Shown piece after piece: positions 37,934-47,647 of a stretch of DNA of 52,840 nt. The stretch is taken from assembly GCF_000373745.1 (NCBI RefSeq), contig NZ_KB892290.1, positions 1 to 52,840 on the forward strand. The letters run 5' to 3'. Position 1 is the stretch's first letter, and each line of letters begins with the position of its first letter. The notes beneath the pieces were generated by a model. It saw only the letters and a list, made by a program, of their open reading frames with translations. It was not told the DNA's origin and searched no databases. Origin of the DNA: Oligella ureolytica DSM 18253 (GTDB taxonomy: Bacteria > Pseudomonadota > Gammaproteobacteria > Burkholderiales > Burkholderiaceae_B). Position numbers and translations under genes: made by a program.

Positions 37934-39100
37934 TCAGGCACCGGCCCGGTCTGGCGCCATTTTATGGGTATAAGGGTCCAGCTCTGGCGGCACTGGCAGG
38001 TTAACGGGTTTAACCGGTGGTTCTGCCACCTCCCCCTGCCGGAACTGGCGCAATTGGTAAACCCAGGCCAGCACCTGTGCCACAGCGGTAAACAGGGTGT
38101 CAGGAATGGGGTGTTCAAGCTCGACATGGGTATATAAGGCACGTGCCAGCGCAGGCTGTTCAAATAAAGTTACATGGTGTTCGCTGGCTATTTCACGGAT
38201 TCGGCGGGCAATTTCACCGGTACCCTTGGCAACCACAACCGGAGCGGTATTGCCTGCTTCCTCATATTTAAGGGCTACCGCATAATGCGTCGGGTTGGTT
38301 ACCACCACATCTGCCGTTGGCACCTGGCTCATCATGCGACGGCGCGCCATTTCCCTTTGCTGCTGGCGAATTCTTCCCTTAATATGCGGGTCCCCTTCAT
38401 TTTCCTTGAATTCGCGCTTGACCTCTTCTTTGCTCATACGCAGTTTTTTAGCGTGGGAAAACAATTGCCAGGGCACGTCTATCAGGGCCACAATCAACAA
38501 AGAGGCAATAATCGTTGCGCAGCAGATAATAACGATTTCCATGCCCGCTGCCAAAGAGCGTGGCAGGGACAGGTGGGACAGGGCCAGCATTTCAGGCAGA
38601 TAATGCCTGATGGTAAGTACCCCTACCCCACCAATGACGCCCGCTTTGGCCAGGGTTTTGAGCAGTTCGACCCAGGTCGCGGCACTGACCATGCGCGCAA
38701 CCCCTTTCAGCAAATTCATGCGGCTGAATTTGGGCTGCAAGGCCTTGCCTGAAAACACCAGCCCGCCCAGCGCCACCGATGCGGCAATCGCGACAATAGC
38801 CAGAAGCAGGAACAGTGGCAGCAAGCCCGTCAATACATGCAGAAAAGCGTCAAGCATGCCAGGCGCAAGCGTTTCAACACTGCTTTTCGGCCCCCAGTCA
38901 AAATGCATGGTGGTACGCATAACATAGGAAAGGCGCTCATAGAGCCACCCGCCCATTGCCCATAAACCACTGACACCACACAACAGAATAAGACAGGTAT
39001 TCAATTCGCGCGAACGCGCAACCTGCCCCTCTTCCCGTGCTTTTTCAAGTCGTTGGGGGGAGGCGGCTTCGGTTTTTTCCAGATCGCTATCTTCTGCCAT
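37934..39100 (-). CDS. flhB: Flagellar export switch protein FlhB
   Basis: A 388-residue export-gate protein with four membrane helices (first near residue 37). The autocleavage motif NPTH is at residues 269-272, the same position as in Salmonella, inside VVVTNPTHYAVALKYEEAG. The cleavage product regulates the switch from rod/hook to filament export. The C-terminal tail beyond the conserved domain is Pro-rich (PPVKPVNLPVPPELDPY). A separate FlhB-C-like protein is encoded at 9711-9992. It precedes flhA by 36 bp. Confidence 0.97.
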   Translation of the reverse strand: MAEDSDLEKTEAASPQRLEKAREEGQVARSRELNTCLILLCGVSGLWAMGGWLYERLSYVMRTTMHFDWGPKSSVETLAPGMLDAFLHVLTGLLPLFLLLAIVAIAASVALGGLVFSGKALQPKFSRMNLLKGVARMVSAATWVELLKTLAKAGVIGGVGVLTIRHYLPEMLALSHLSLPRSLAAGMEIVIICCATIIASLLIVALIDVPWQLFSHAKKLRMSKEEVKREFKENEGDPHIKGRIRQQQREMARRRMMSQVPTADVVVTNPTHYAVALKYEEAGNTAPVVVAKGTGEIARRIREIASEHHVTLFEQPALARALYTHVELEHPIPDTLFTAVAQVLAWVYQLRQFRQGEVAEPPVKPVNLPVPPELDPYTHKMAPDRAGA

Positions 39101-39252
39101 ACCCGCTGCGTAAAATCAATATTGCTTTTTCTATCCGGATGAATAGGATGGCACTTAGTTTAACCATTTTTCAAGGGGGCTAATCAGGCGAGCTAAGCGT
39201 AAAAAACCGATTTCCACGGCTGTTATGTTTTTTATTATTTCCCTGCCCGGCT

Positions 39253-39912
39253 TTAAAAACCCAGCTTTGCCAGTAAATCATCAACCTGTTGCTGGTTCTG
39301 TACAGTGGTATCGTCTGCCGGTTCAACTGCCGGGCCATTCAGCAAGGCGGCATCCCCTTCAGGTTCCGGCTCTTGCCAGTGCCCCTTGCCTTCCGGGATA
39401 TTATCACTTAACACCTGCAACAATTCCTGCTCTACCCGCTCTATCAGGACGGTTAGTTTACCGGAAACCTGGCCGGTCAAATCCTGGAAACTCTGGGCGG
39501 TAATGATTTCAATCATGGCCTGGTCAAGCGGTTTGATTTTTTCCCTGAAACCATTATGAAACGCCTTGATTTCATCTAGCAGGCCGGCGGGCAACAACAC
39601 CCGCCCTTGCCCGTCTTCTGACAGCGCATTGATTTTCTCGGCCAGACTCTGGTTATCACGTTTTAACGCAGACAAGTCATCCTGCACTTTTTCCGTGCTA
39701 TTCAAGACCGTGTTGGCCGCCTGCTCTGTTAATGAAGTGATATAACGAATACGCGAACGGACATCAGGCATGGCCTGGGTCGCTGCCTGAACGGCTGGTT
39801 CAAGCCCGAGTTCACGTAAACTGTCGCGCAACATGCGCGTGACATAGGCAATCCTGTCGTAAACCGGTTCAGTACTGTTTGGTTTTTCTTCCGGCTGGTC
39901 AAATTTTGTCAT
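39253..39912 (-). CDS. cheZ: CheY-phosphate phosphatase CheZ
   Basis: A 219-residue protein, mostly a long helical hairpin, that accelerates CheY-P dephosphorylation. Visible are the block FQDLTGQVSGKLTVLIERVE, in which the DxxxQ-type catalytic region is expected (SFQDLTGQV), and the C-terminal CheY-binding peptide QQQVDDLLAKLGF. The ATG at 39912 (MTKFDQPEEK) is preferred over an upstream frame opening inside cheY. It follows cheY by 22 bp. About 150 bp separate it from flhB. Confidence 0.93.
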   Translation of the reverse strand: MTKFDQPEEKPNSTEPVYDRIAYVTRMLRDSLRELGLEPAVQAATQAMPDVRSRIRYITSLTEQAANTVLNSTEKVQDDLSALKRDNQSLAEKINALSEDGQGRVLLPAGLLDEIKAFHNGFREKIKPLDQAMIEIITAQSFQDLTGQVSGKLTVLIERVEQELLQVLSDNIPEGKGHWQEPEPEGDAALLNGPAVEPADDTTVQNQQQVDDLLAKLGF

Positions 39913-39934
39913 GCTTGTTCTCCCGGGGCGGTTA

Positions 39935-40345
39935 TCAGCCGCCACTTCCCATGCGGCGTTTGGCTTTTTCAAAAACCTTGCCCAGGTTTTCTTCCAGGGT
40001 CGCCGCCGTAAAAGGTTTCACCACATAGCCATCTGCACCGGCTTTGGCCGCACTAACGATATTTTCACTTTTGGCCTCTGCCGTTACCATAAGAACGGGC
40101 AACTGTTTAAGCTTGTCATCGGCGCGGATTTCCTTGAGCATGCTTAGCCCGTCCATCACCGGCATATTCCAGTCGGACACCACCAGGTTATAGGCAGGAA
40201 TGGCACTACGCAGTTTACCCAGGGCCTGCGCACCATCTTCGGCTTCATCGACATTTTCAAAACCAAGATCTTTCAGCAGATTTTTGATAATACGACGCAT
40301 CGTTGGGAAATCATCAACAATGAGAATTTTAATATTTTTATCCAT
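39935..40345 (-). CDS. cheY: Chemotaxis response regulator CheY
   Basis: A 136-residue single-domain receiver. The acidic pocket is DD at residues 11-12, the phosphorylated Asp is D58 in VVSDWNMP, the switch Thr is T88 in MVTAEAKSE and the invariant Lys is K110 in VVKPF. Phospho-CheY binds FliM (gene at 18009) to switch motor rotation. It lies between cheB and cheZ. Confidence 0.97.
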   Translation of the reverse strand: MDKNIKILIVDDFPTMRRIIKNLLKDLGFENVDEAEDGAQALGKLRSAIPAYNLVVSDWNMPVMDGLSMLKEIRADDKLKQLPVLMVTAEAKSENIVSAAKAGADGYVVKPFTAATLEENLGKVFEKAKRRMGSGG

Positions 40346-40406
40346 AAAACTTAATATTCCAAATTTAAATTTTTTTCATTTAACTTACCGTCAAACGGAT
40401 GCCGGT

Positions 40407-41489
40407 TTATTTTCTTTTGCCTGAACGGTTTTGGGCCAGTCCCTTGAATAAGCGCTCACCTATTTTATCCAGTGGCACGGCTTCATCGGCAGCCCCATTA
40501 TGCAACGCTTCTTTGGGCATGCCAAATACGACCGATGAGGCCTCATCCTGAACAAAGGTATCAGCCCCGGCCTGGCGCATGGCCAGAAGGCCATCGGCGC
40601 CATCCCTGCCCATACCGGTTAAAACGATACCTGTCGCCCGGCGTCCGGCTTCTTTGGCTACGCTATGGAATAATACATCAACTGCGGGTTTATGACGGTT
40701 GACCGGTTCCGAATCAATCAAGACCGTCCGGTAATGGGCACCCACCTTGCGTATGGCCATATGGGCGACACTGCCGGGTGCCAGATACACATGCCCCCAC
40801 TCCAGGACTTCATCGCCCTGTGCCTCATGGACGGTAAGCGCACAACTGCGGTCCAGCCTTTGCACAAATGAGGCGGTAAAACCGGCTGGCATATGCTGGG
40901 TAATCACAATAGGCGGACACTCGGCCGGCAAGCGGGTCAAAACCCGTGTCAGGGCCTCGGTTCCTCCGGTAGAAGAGCCAATGGCAATCACCCAGTCCCT
41001 GGACATGCCTTTGATCGCACTTTGAATACGTGGCAAGGGCTTTTCTGCCGGCGCATGCCCGTAAGTTTGCAGTCGTGCCTTGCTGGCCGCACGTATTTTG
41101 TCAGCCACTTCATTTTGATAGGCAGCCAGGCTTGTACCCGACTGCTCGGTGGGTTTGGGCACGATTTCAACCGCCCCCAGCTCCAGTGCACGCATGGAAA
41201 CCGCAGAATTTTCCTGGGTTAACGCTGACACCATTACCACCGGCATGGGCCGCAAACGCATCAAGCGCTCAAGAAAATCAAGCCCGTCCATTTTGGGCAT
41301 TTCAACATCAAGCGTGAGAACATCCGGATTCAGCTGCTTGATCATGTCACGGGCAACCAGTGGATCGGGGGCCGTGCCCACCACGACCATATCCGGTTCC
41401 GCGTTTATCATATCCGTCATGATTTTGCGCATCAGGGCAGAATCATCAACACACAACACTTTAATCGGATTTATTTTGGATTCAATCAT
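40407..41489 (-). CDS. cheB: Chemotaxis methylesterase/glutamine deamidase CheB
   Basis: A 360-residue two-domain protein. The receiver domain has D15-D16 and the phospho-acceptor D61 in TLDVEMPKMDG. The esterase domain shows the nucleophile region AIGSSTGGTEAL (Ser at about 173), ITQHMPAGFTASF (His199) and TGMGRDGADGL (Asp about 296), which form the catalytic triad. It demethylates and deamidates receptors. It is downstream of cheR with a 14-bp gap. cheD was not found in this window. Confidence 0.96.
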   Translation of the reverse strand: MIESKINPIKVLCVDDSALMRKIMTDMINAEPDMVVVGTAPDPLVARDMIKQLNPDVLTLDVEMPKMDGLDFLERLMRLRPMPVVMVSALTQENSAVSMRALELGAVEIVPKPTEQSGTSLAAYQNEVADKIRAASKARLQTYGHAPAEKPLPRIQSAIKGMSRDWVIAIGSSTGGTEALTRVLTRLPAECPPIVITQHMPAGFTASFVQRLDRSCALTVHEAQGDEVLEWGHVYLAPGSVAHMAIRKVGAHYRTVLIDSEPVNRHKPAVDVLFHSVAKEAGRRATGIVLTGMGRDGADGLLAMRQAGADTFVQDEASSVVFGMPKEALHNGAADEAVPLDKIGERLFKGLAQNRSGKRK

Positions 41490-41503
41490 ATTCTTAATGA
41501 CAA

Positions 41504-42328
41504 CTAACTGCTATTTCTCTGGTAAACAGTCTGGCCCAGTAAAGTAAATTTATCGGTTACTGATGCCAGCGTTTCCGAGTGCCCGATAAACAAAAGCCCC
41601 CCGGGTTTCATGACACGGGCAAAACCGGCAATCAGCCTTATTTGCGTATCACGATCAAAATAAATCATGGTATTGCGACAAAAAATCACATCAAACAGAT
41701 TCTTGTGGGGCCAGGAAGGCGAAATCAGGTTCAATTCTGAAAACTCGACCCGGCTGGCCAGTGCCGGCTTGACCCTGGCTTTTCCTTCAAAGCTGTTAAC
41801 ACCCCTTAAAAAATGCCTTTTCAGGCGTTCCGGGGAAACACCGTTGAGCTCGCCAAGATTATAAACCCCTGCCCGCGCTCTTTTCAGGGCATTGGAATCG
41901 ATGTCTGTGGCGGTAATGACCGGACATACCGTATGTTCACCAAGCACCTCATTGAGCACCATCGCCATGGAATAAGGCTCTTGTCCGGTAGAAGCGGCGG
42001 CACACCACATTTCACAATTGGTACGGTGCTTTTCCAGGTATTGCGCCAGCATTTCAAAATGATGGGGCTCACGGAAAAAAGCCGTATGGTTGATTGTAAA
42101 AGCATTAATGAAAGACTCCCAAACCGGGTGCTTGTCATTATTTGCGATTTCATTCAAAAAAGCGTCAATGGAAGAAAACCCATACTGCTTGCATAAACCA
42201 AACAGCAAACGCTGGCTGGACTTCATTTTATGTTCGCCCACAATAATACCGGTGCATTGCTGCAATAATTGCATGGCACGTTCAACCTGCCCGCCCGTTA
42301 CGCCAGCCTGGGCTGTCAGCATATCCAT
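41504..42328 (-). CDS. cheR: Chemotaxis receptor methyltransferase CheR
   Basis: A 274-residue S-adenosylmethionine-dependent methyltransferase that methylates glutamates on chemoreceptors. The N-terminal helical domain runs to about residue 80. The catalytic domain shows EMWCAAASTGQEPYSMAMVL (SAM-binding) and FDVIFCRNTMIYFD, both typical of CheR. The receptor at 21858-23297 ends in a matching pentapeptide. It follows cheW by 3 bp. Confidence 0.96.
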   Translation of the reverse strand: MDMLTAQAGVTGGQVERAMQLLQQCTGIIVGEHKMKSSQRLLFGLCKQYGFSSIDAFLNEIANNDKHPVWESFINAFTINHTAFFREPHHFEMLAQYLEKHRTNCEMWCAAASTGQEPYSMAMVLNEVLGEHTVCPVITATDIDSNALKRARAGVYNLGELNGVSPERLKRHFLRGVNSFEGKARVKPALASRVEFSELNLISPSWPHKNLFDVIFCRNTMIYFDRDTQIRLIAGFARVMKPGGLLFIGHSETLASVTDKFTLLGQTVYQRNSS

Positions 42329-42331
42329 TGC

Positions 42332-42808
42332 CTACTCCAGTACGATGTCATCAAGCACCCAGTGCTCGTGATCAACCAGTTTTTCTACATCAACTATTTG
42401 TAATAATTGGTCTTTATAGGTTGTTAAGCCAGTCAGGTAAGAAGCCGGATCATTAACATTGGGCGGTGGTTCTATCGTATCGCGCGCAATCAACTCGACA
42501 TTGGAAACGCTATCCACGACAATCCCCACAATGCGGTCAGTCAGCCCCAGAATAATAACGACCGTCTGGCTTGAATAAGCGACTTCTTCTACCTCGAGCT
42601 TGATGCGCAAATCAATGACAGGAATAATTTGCCCACGCAAATTAATCAAACCCTGTATGTATTTGGGCATATGGGCAACCCGTGTCACATGCTCCTGGTG
42701 ATATTCCCTGATTTCCTGTACTTTAAGAATATCAATGGCAAATTCCTGTCCGCCTACGCAAAACACCAGACAGTGATAATTCAGTTCCTGTTTTTTTTCC
42801 TGGCTCAT
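42332..42808 (-). CDS. cheW: Chemotaxis coupling protein CheW
   Basis: A 158-residue adaptor linking CheA to the receptors. The conserved block FAIDILKVQEIREYHQEHVT, then MPKYIQGLINLRGQIIPVID and LGLTDRIVGIVVDSVSNVE, covers both beta-barrel subdomains. It begins 2 bp after the cheA stop, so the two are almost certainly co-translated. Confidence 0.97.
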   Translation of the reverse strand: MSQEKKQELNYHCLVFCVGGQEFAIDILKVQEIREYHQEHVTRVAHMPKYIQGLINLRGQIIPVIDLRIKLEVEEVAYSSQTVVIILGLTDRIVGIVVDSVSNVELIARDTIEPPPNVNDPASYLTGLTTYKDQLLQIVDVEKLVDHEHWVLDDIVLE

Positions 42809-42810
42809 AT

Positions 42811-44856
42811 TTAATTCTCTCTTAACTGTATTGATTGTCCCTGCCCCTGCTCATAAGACATGAATCCCGTCTGGTTCTGCTCAAGAATGGTGGCTGCGTC
42901 AAGGATCAGGGCGACACTCCCATCGCCCAGGATGGTTGCGCCAGATACCCCTGCCACCCGTTTAAAATGGGTTTCAAGATTTTTGACAACAATTTGATGT
43001 TGCCCCAATAACTGGTCTACCGCCAAGGCATAACGGCTTTTACCAACCTGCAATACCGCCAGGATCGAGTCTTCCAGACTATGCTGGGCGCCGGGAATGG
43101 AAAAAATTTCCCATAATTTAATAATGGGCAAATGCTCACCCCGCAGCAGCAGCAAGGCTTTGTTTTCTTCAAGCAAACGGATTTGATCTTCTTCGGGTTG
43201 CAGGCATTCAACAATATGGTTCAGCGGCAAAACAAAACGCTCGCTCCCCACCTGAACCGACATACCATCCATAATGGCCAGCGTGAGCGGCAGGGAGATG
43301 CGAATGGTTGTTCCTTTACCCCGCTCTGATTCGATCTGGGTCAAGCCACCCAGTTCCTGGATGTTACGCTTGACTACATCCATGCCAACACCACGCCCGG
43401 AAACATCGGTAACTTTTTCCGCAGTTGAAAAACCGGCTTCAAAAATAAGCTGGAAAGCCTGGTCATCACTCATGCTATGGGAAGCGGGCAAGCCTTTTTC
43501 AATGGCCTTGTCAATTAATTTGGCACGGTTCATGCCGGCACCGTCATCACTAACCTCAATGACAATGCGGCCACCCTGATGCTGGGCACTGACCGTGATG
43601 GTTCCCAAAGCATCTTTATCATTGGCAATGCGTTCTTCAGGCAGCTCGATGCCGTGGTCGATACTGTTACGGATGAGATGGGTCAGCGGGTCAATCATGC
43701 GTTCAATCAGGCCCTTGTCCAGCTCGGTGCCGCCACCCAGGGTAACCAATTCAATTTGTTTACCCAATTTGCCTGCAGTTTCCCGAACCAAACGCGGGAA
43801 ACGACCAAAAGCATAATCCATTGGCATCATGCGCAAAGCCATAATCGCTTCCTGCAAGGTGCGTAACGCCGCTTCCATATGTTCGATATTCTGCAATAAA
43901 TCGGCATGCGCAATCGGGTCAAGGGATTGGCTGCTTTGCATCAAGATGGCCTGGTTAATCACCATTTCACCCACCTGGTTTACCAATTGATCCACTTTCT
44001 GTACGTGCACCCGGATGCTATTGCTTTCCTTGGCCGAAGACGCAGCCGGGCGGGGTGAGGTTTTTTTATCTGGTACAGCCACTGCCACCGCTTCCTCCTT
44101 TTTTACCGGTTCCGGGGCGGGCAAGGCTTCTTCGCTGACGGCTATTTGTGATTCATCAATCACAAAGCAGCAAACCGCAATAATATCGTCGGGCGAAAGC
44201 GCTGACGTTATCCAGTAGTGATAATCATTGTTTTCATGGGCTTCTTTAACATGGGTACCCATGATACCCAATTCGTCCTTCAGCGAAAGCCGGTCTTTTT
44301 CAGGTAAATTGAAAAGCGTTACCTTGTACAGTTTTTCGCCGTCAGGCACCTGGATGGGTGCATCTGCCGTACTGGCCACCGCCTTGTTTGCAGGCTCTGT
44401 CACTTTTTCTTTGCCAGCCAGGGGCTTGGTGTCCACCCCGGCTGTGACAGCTTGGGCCGTTTTATTTTCAGCAACCTGGGCCAGCATTGCCAGCAATTTG
44501 TTTGCATTCTCCGTGTCGGGTTCCCGCTGTTCCCGGTAGGCCTGGACCAGATCCCACAGGACATCTTTGGCCTTTAAAAACACACTGATTGATTCATGCG
44601 TCAAAGGTAATTTATGATTGCGGATAAGATCAAGGATGTTTTCAAGTTTATGCGTGGTATTGACCAGGTCATCAAATACGCCAAATGCCGCTGCCCCGCC
44701 CTTGATGGAATGGGCGCAACGGAATATGGCGTTTAATGATTCATGATCGGGCACGGCCGGATTCAAAACAAGGAGCATTTCCTCCATGCTTTGAAGCAAC
44801 TCTTCTGCCTCATCAAAAAACGTATCGTGAAACTCACTTAAATCTGGGCTACTCAT
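42811..44856 (-). CDS. cheA: Chemotaxis histidine kinase CheA
   Basis: A 681-residue kinase. The HPt domain has the phosphorylated His near residue 49 in FRCAHSIKGGAAAFG. A CheY/CheB-binding region and an Ala/Pro/Lys-rich linker follow. The dimerisation domain (about 270-340) precedes the HATPase domain with HLIRNSIDHGIELPEERIA (N box), VSDDGAGMN (G1) and SGRGVGMDVVKRNI (G2). The C-terminal CheW-like domain ends about residue 670. It follows motB closely if the stranded motB tail (ending at 44866) is counted. Confidence 0.97.
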   Translation of the reverse strand: MSSPDLSEFHDTFFDEAEELLQSMEEMLLVLNPAVPDHESLNAIFRCAHSIKGGAAAFGVFDDLVNTTHKLENILDLIRNHKLPLTHESISVFLKAKDVLWDLVQAYREQREPDTENANKLLAMLAQVAENKTAQAVTAGVDTKPLAGKEKVTEPANKAVASTADAPIQVPDGEKLYKVTLFNLPEKDRLSLKDELGIMGTHVKEAHENNDYHYWITSALSPDDIIAVCCFVIDESQIAVSEEALPAPEPVKKEEAVAVAVPDKKTSPRPAASSAKESNSIRVHVQKVDQLVNQVGEMVINQAILMQSSQSLDPIAHADLLQNIEHMEAALRTLQEAIMALRMMPMDYAFGRFPRLVRETAGKLGKQIELVTLGGGTELDKGLIERMIDPLTHLIRNSIDHGIELPEERIANDKDALGTITVSAQHQGGRIVIEVSDDGAGMNRAKLIDKAIEKGLPASHSMSDDQAFQLIFEAGFSTAEKVTDVSGRGVGMDVVKRNIQELGGLTQIESERGKGTTIRISLPLTLAIMDGMSVQVGSERFVLPLNHIVECLQPEEDQIRLLEENKALLLLRGEHLPIIKLWEIFSIPGAQHSLEDSILAVLQVGKSRYALAVDQLLGQHQIVVKNLETHFKRVAGVSGATILGDGSVALILDAATILEQNQTGFMSYEQGQGQSIQLREN

Positions 44857-44865
44857 ACCTTATTT

Positions 44866-45185
44866 TCACTGATAGAAGTTATTGCGGTTGATCTTGCCAG
44901 AATCAGGGTCCGCATTAATCGGCTTTGTGGATGAGTCCGGGTTTGCCGTTCCGTCTTTTGCCTGCCGCTTGCCGGCCTTGGATTGGCTGCCCGTTTTTAC
45001 GGACCGCACGATCACTGGCTCGGCCAGGAACATCTGCTGCTCAAGAGGCTTCAACTGATCTGGCATGGCAGTTTTTCCCAAAGGTACCGCCGGTTTTGCG
45101 GGAGCCTTGATCGGTTCTTTAGGAGCCGCTCCTGGCAAAGCCTGCGCTTTTTTCGGAACAACCACTTCAGGTTTTGTGCCTTTAA
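44866..45185 (-). pseudogene. Stranded C-terminal tail of MotB (out of frame after a 16-bp duplication)
   Basis: In another frame, starting at VKGTKPEVVVPKKAQALP and ending KINRNNFYQ, about 105 codons continue the Lys/Pro/Ala-rich character of MotB right up to a TAA at 44866, 9 bp before cheA. Removing one copy of the 16-bp repeat at 45186-45217 joins this frame directly to MotB. It has no start of its own: the ATG-initiated frame overlapping motB is a shadow, and its first half is low-complexity out-of-frame sequence. Confidence 0.7.
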
Positions 45186-46750
45186 CGGGTTTCTCCACTT
45201 TCGGGTTTCTCCACTTTCTTATCAGTATTAACGGCAGGTTTTTCCATTTTCTTTGATTTTTCTGGCTGATTTGTTTTTTCAGCCACTTTCGCGTCGGTAT
45301 TTTTCCCTGTTGGCTGTTTTGTTTTTTCTGCTGTCGCGGCTGTTTCCGCTGCTTTTTCAACAGCAGGGGCTTTTGGTTGCAATGGTTCTTCAGGTGTTTT
45401 TTCTGCTTTGGTTTCCTGCTCAATCACCGGTTCAGGCATGATTGCCGCTGCAGCCGTGCCTATAATAGAACCAATAATGGTATCTGCCGTATGGGGCAAA
45501 CTGAAAGCCGTACTGGCTGATGCCGATGATGCAAAAGAGGGTTCCTCAAGCACCTGTTCAAACAATGAAAGGTCTTTTTCAAGCCCGTTCACCATTAACA
45601 CCGGCACTTTTGAAGCTGGATTCTGCATTTCAGCGCTTACCGGAACCACTTCAGTTTCGGGCATATTGTTGTGGCTGGTTTGCACAATGCCTGAAGATGC
45701 AGGGATGGGCTCATCTGCCACTTGAGGAATGGCAGGCTTATTCGTCCCGGCCTGGGCAAGCGCGGGTAAATACATGGAAGAAACCACAGGCGAGGATTGA
45801 AGTGGGACATAACCCAGCTTGGACTGGTTTTTATGATCATTTCTTTCCCTGGTCTGCTTCAGCGTTTCATCTATTTCTTCCTGGCTCAGGCCCGGCACCG
45901 CATTCAAGCGATTAAGCTCGGCCTCTGCCTCTTCATTAAGCACAACGATACTGATACGCCGGTTAATAGGCGCATACGGGTCATCTTTAACCAGATTAAT
46001 GGTTGAGGCCAGGCCCTGAATCCGCCTGACCTTGCTTTCTTCCAGCCCGCCATTAACCAGCGCCTGCCTGGCCGAGTTGGCACGGTCTGCCGACAGTTCC
46101 CAGTTACTGTAAGCGAACTCACCCGTCACGTATTGCGTGGCGTCAGTATGTCCGCTAATGGAAATACCGTTGGGTATTTCATTAATCAGCGGGCTTAGTT
46201 CTTTCAAAATATAAATCATTTCCGGATGCAGGCGGGCACTGCCAGTTGCAAACATGGGCCTTTTCTGGTCATCAAGAATCTGTATACGCAAGCCCTCACT
46301 GGTCATATCCATTAACATCTGCGGCTGGTACTGCCTTAAATCGGGCTTTTGCTCTATCAGCTGCTCCACTTTGGCTTTCAGGTTTTCCAGGCGCGCACGG
46401 TCCCTGCCCTGGCTGTCTCCCCTGCTGTGTTGCGGAATCAGCTGGGCAGTATCGGGCAATGCCGCCTTGTTTGGAATGGGGGTAGGCGCCCCACCCGGAA
46501 TAACGCTTTTGCTGGCAGGAAGATAGGGGTCGCCCGTAATGGCTGAAATCAGGGGGCGTCGAAAGTAGTCAGCCAGCTCTTCCAGCTCACTTTTTGGCAC
46601 CAGGGATAGGATCCACATAACCAAAAAGAAAGCCATCATGGCGGTCATGAAATCGGCATACGCAATTTTCCAGGCGCCGCCTGAATGACCGCCCTCGTGG
46701 GACACCCGTTTTTTACGGATAACAATACGGGGTTCATTGGGTGATGACAT
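45182..46750 (-). CDS. motB: Flagellar stator protein MotB with a very long, frameshifted tail
   Basis: A 522-codon frame; MotB usually has about 300-350 residues. The N-terminal part has the single membrane helix with the proton-binding Asp33 in AYADFMTAMMAFFLVMWIL, then the plug. An OmpA-like peptidoglycan-binding domain follows (SGHTDATQYV, SADRANSARQALV). From about residue 290 to 522 a Pro/Ala/Lys/Glu-rich tail with many PAEK-like stretches has no recognised domain. The frame stops early at 45182 because of a 16-bp tandem duplication. Without it, the protein would be about 622 residues and end 9 bp before cheA. Confidence 0.9.
   Translation of the reverse strand: MSSPNEPRIVIRKKRVSHEGGHSGGAWKIAYADFMTAMMAFFLVMWILSLVPKSELEELADYFRRPLISAITGDPYLPASKSVIPGGAPTPIPNKAALPDTAQLIPQHSRGDSQGRDRARLENLKAKVEQLIEQKPDLRQYQPQMLMDMTSEGLRIQILDDQKRPMFATGSARLHPEMIYILKELSPLINEIPNGISISGHTDATQYVTGEFAYSNWELSADRANSARQALVNGGLEESKVRRIQGLASTINLVKDDPYAPINRRISIVVLNEEAEAELNRLNAVPGLSQEEIDETLKQTRERNDHKNQSKLGYVPLQSSPVVSSMYLPALAQAGTNKPAIPQVADEPIPASSGIVQTSHNNMPETEVVPVSAEMQNPASKVPVLMVNGLEKDLSLFEQVLEEPSFASSASASTAFSLPHTADTIIGSIIGTAAAAIMPEPVIEQETKAEKTPEEPLQPKAPAVEKAAETAATAEKTKQPTGKNTDAKVAEKTNQPEKSKKMEKPAVNTDKKVEKPESGETR
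45186..45217. repeat. Perfect 16-bp tandem duplication in the motB tail
   Basis: CGGGTTTCTCCACTTT occurs twice in direct succession. Sixteen is not a multiple of three, so one copy more or less toggles the reading frame. With two copies the motB frame ends at a TAA (45182); with one copy it continues 105 more codons. Confidence 0.95.
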
Positions 46751-46761
46751 ATCCGATGCGT

Positions 46762-47625
46762 TTATTTAATTGACTTGGATGCCTGCATTTGCTCTTCCAG
46801 CTCAGCAAAGGAAGGACGAACCGTGGACAGCAGGACTTTTCTGCCAAACTCAAGTGCAACCGGTGGCAGATAACCCTGCATATATGCAAGCAGGGTAACT
46901 TTGATACACTCAAGGGTTTTATAGCTTTCGCTCTTGCGGCTTTCCAGGGCATCGGCCAAAGGATAAACAAAACCATAGGCCAGCAAAATACCTAAAAACG
47001 TACCGACCATCGCTTTTGAAATGAGATCACCCAAAATAGCGGGAGGCTGGTCAATGGCAGCCAATGCCTTCACCACCCCCAGAACCGCAGCCACAATACC
47101 AAAAGCGGGCAAGCCATCGCCAACCGCCCTTAAACCTTTATGCGGCACGTTCAATTCACTGCGGCAGGTTTCAATTTCTTCATCCATGAGTTGCTCCAGC
47201 TCAAAGGAGCTCATGTTACTGGTAATAATCATGCGAAAATAATCACAGATAAAATTCAGTATGATTTTATCTTCAAGCACTAATGGATATTGCGTAAAAA
47301 TATCGCTGGATTCAGGCTCTTCAATATGCGACTCGATTGCATTCTTGCCTTCACTTTTGGACTTTCTCATTAAAACAAACAGACAGGAGAGAATTTCCAG
47401 ATACAAGGCTTTGTCATATTTGCTTTTTTTCATTAATTGCAGAATATCCTGCAACAACAGTTTAATTGCGTTCAGACTGTTTGCCGCAATATAGGCCCCC
47501 AGGGCGGCACCGCCAATCAAGACCAGCTCAAGTGGCTGGTAGAGCGCGGACAGATGCCCCCCCATACCCACATAGGCGCCAAACACACTAAGCAGAACGA
47601 CAACATAACCAATAACAACTAACAC
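46762..47625 (-). CDS. motA: Flagellar stator protein MotA
   Basis: A 287-residue inner-membrane protein forming the proton channel and torque arm with MotB. Four membrane helices are seen: residues about 1-20 (MLVVIGYVVVLLSVFGAYVG), 30-50, and a pair near 170-220 (GDGLPAFGIVAAVLGVVKAL, MVGTFLGILLAYGFVYPLAD). The cytoplasmic loop with charged residues that meet FliG lies between helices 2 and 3. It is 11 bp upstream of motB and has a sigma-28-type promoter. Confidence 0.97.
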   Translation of the reverse strand: MLVVIGYVVVLLSVFGAYVGMGGHLSALYQPLELVLIGGAALGAYIAANSLNAIKLLLQDILQLMKKSKYDKALYLEILSCLFVLMRKSKSEGKNAIESHIEEPESSDIFTQYPLVLEDKIILNFICDYFRMIITSNMSSFELEQLMDEEIETCRSELNVPHKGLRAVGDGLPAFGIVAAVLGVVKALAAIDQPPAILGDLISKAMVGTFLGILLAYGFVYPLADALESRKSESYKTLECIKVTLLAYMQGYLPPVALEFGRKVLLSTVRPSFAELEEQMQASKSIK

Positions 47626-47647
47626 GATAACCCCTTAGCAGAGCCCC

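Noticed and set aside
44866-45423. 185-codon frame as an independent gene
   Set aside because: Its first half overlaps motB out of frame with basic low-complexity sequence; only the second half is coding-like, and it is better explained as the detached motB tail.
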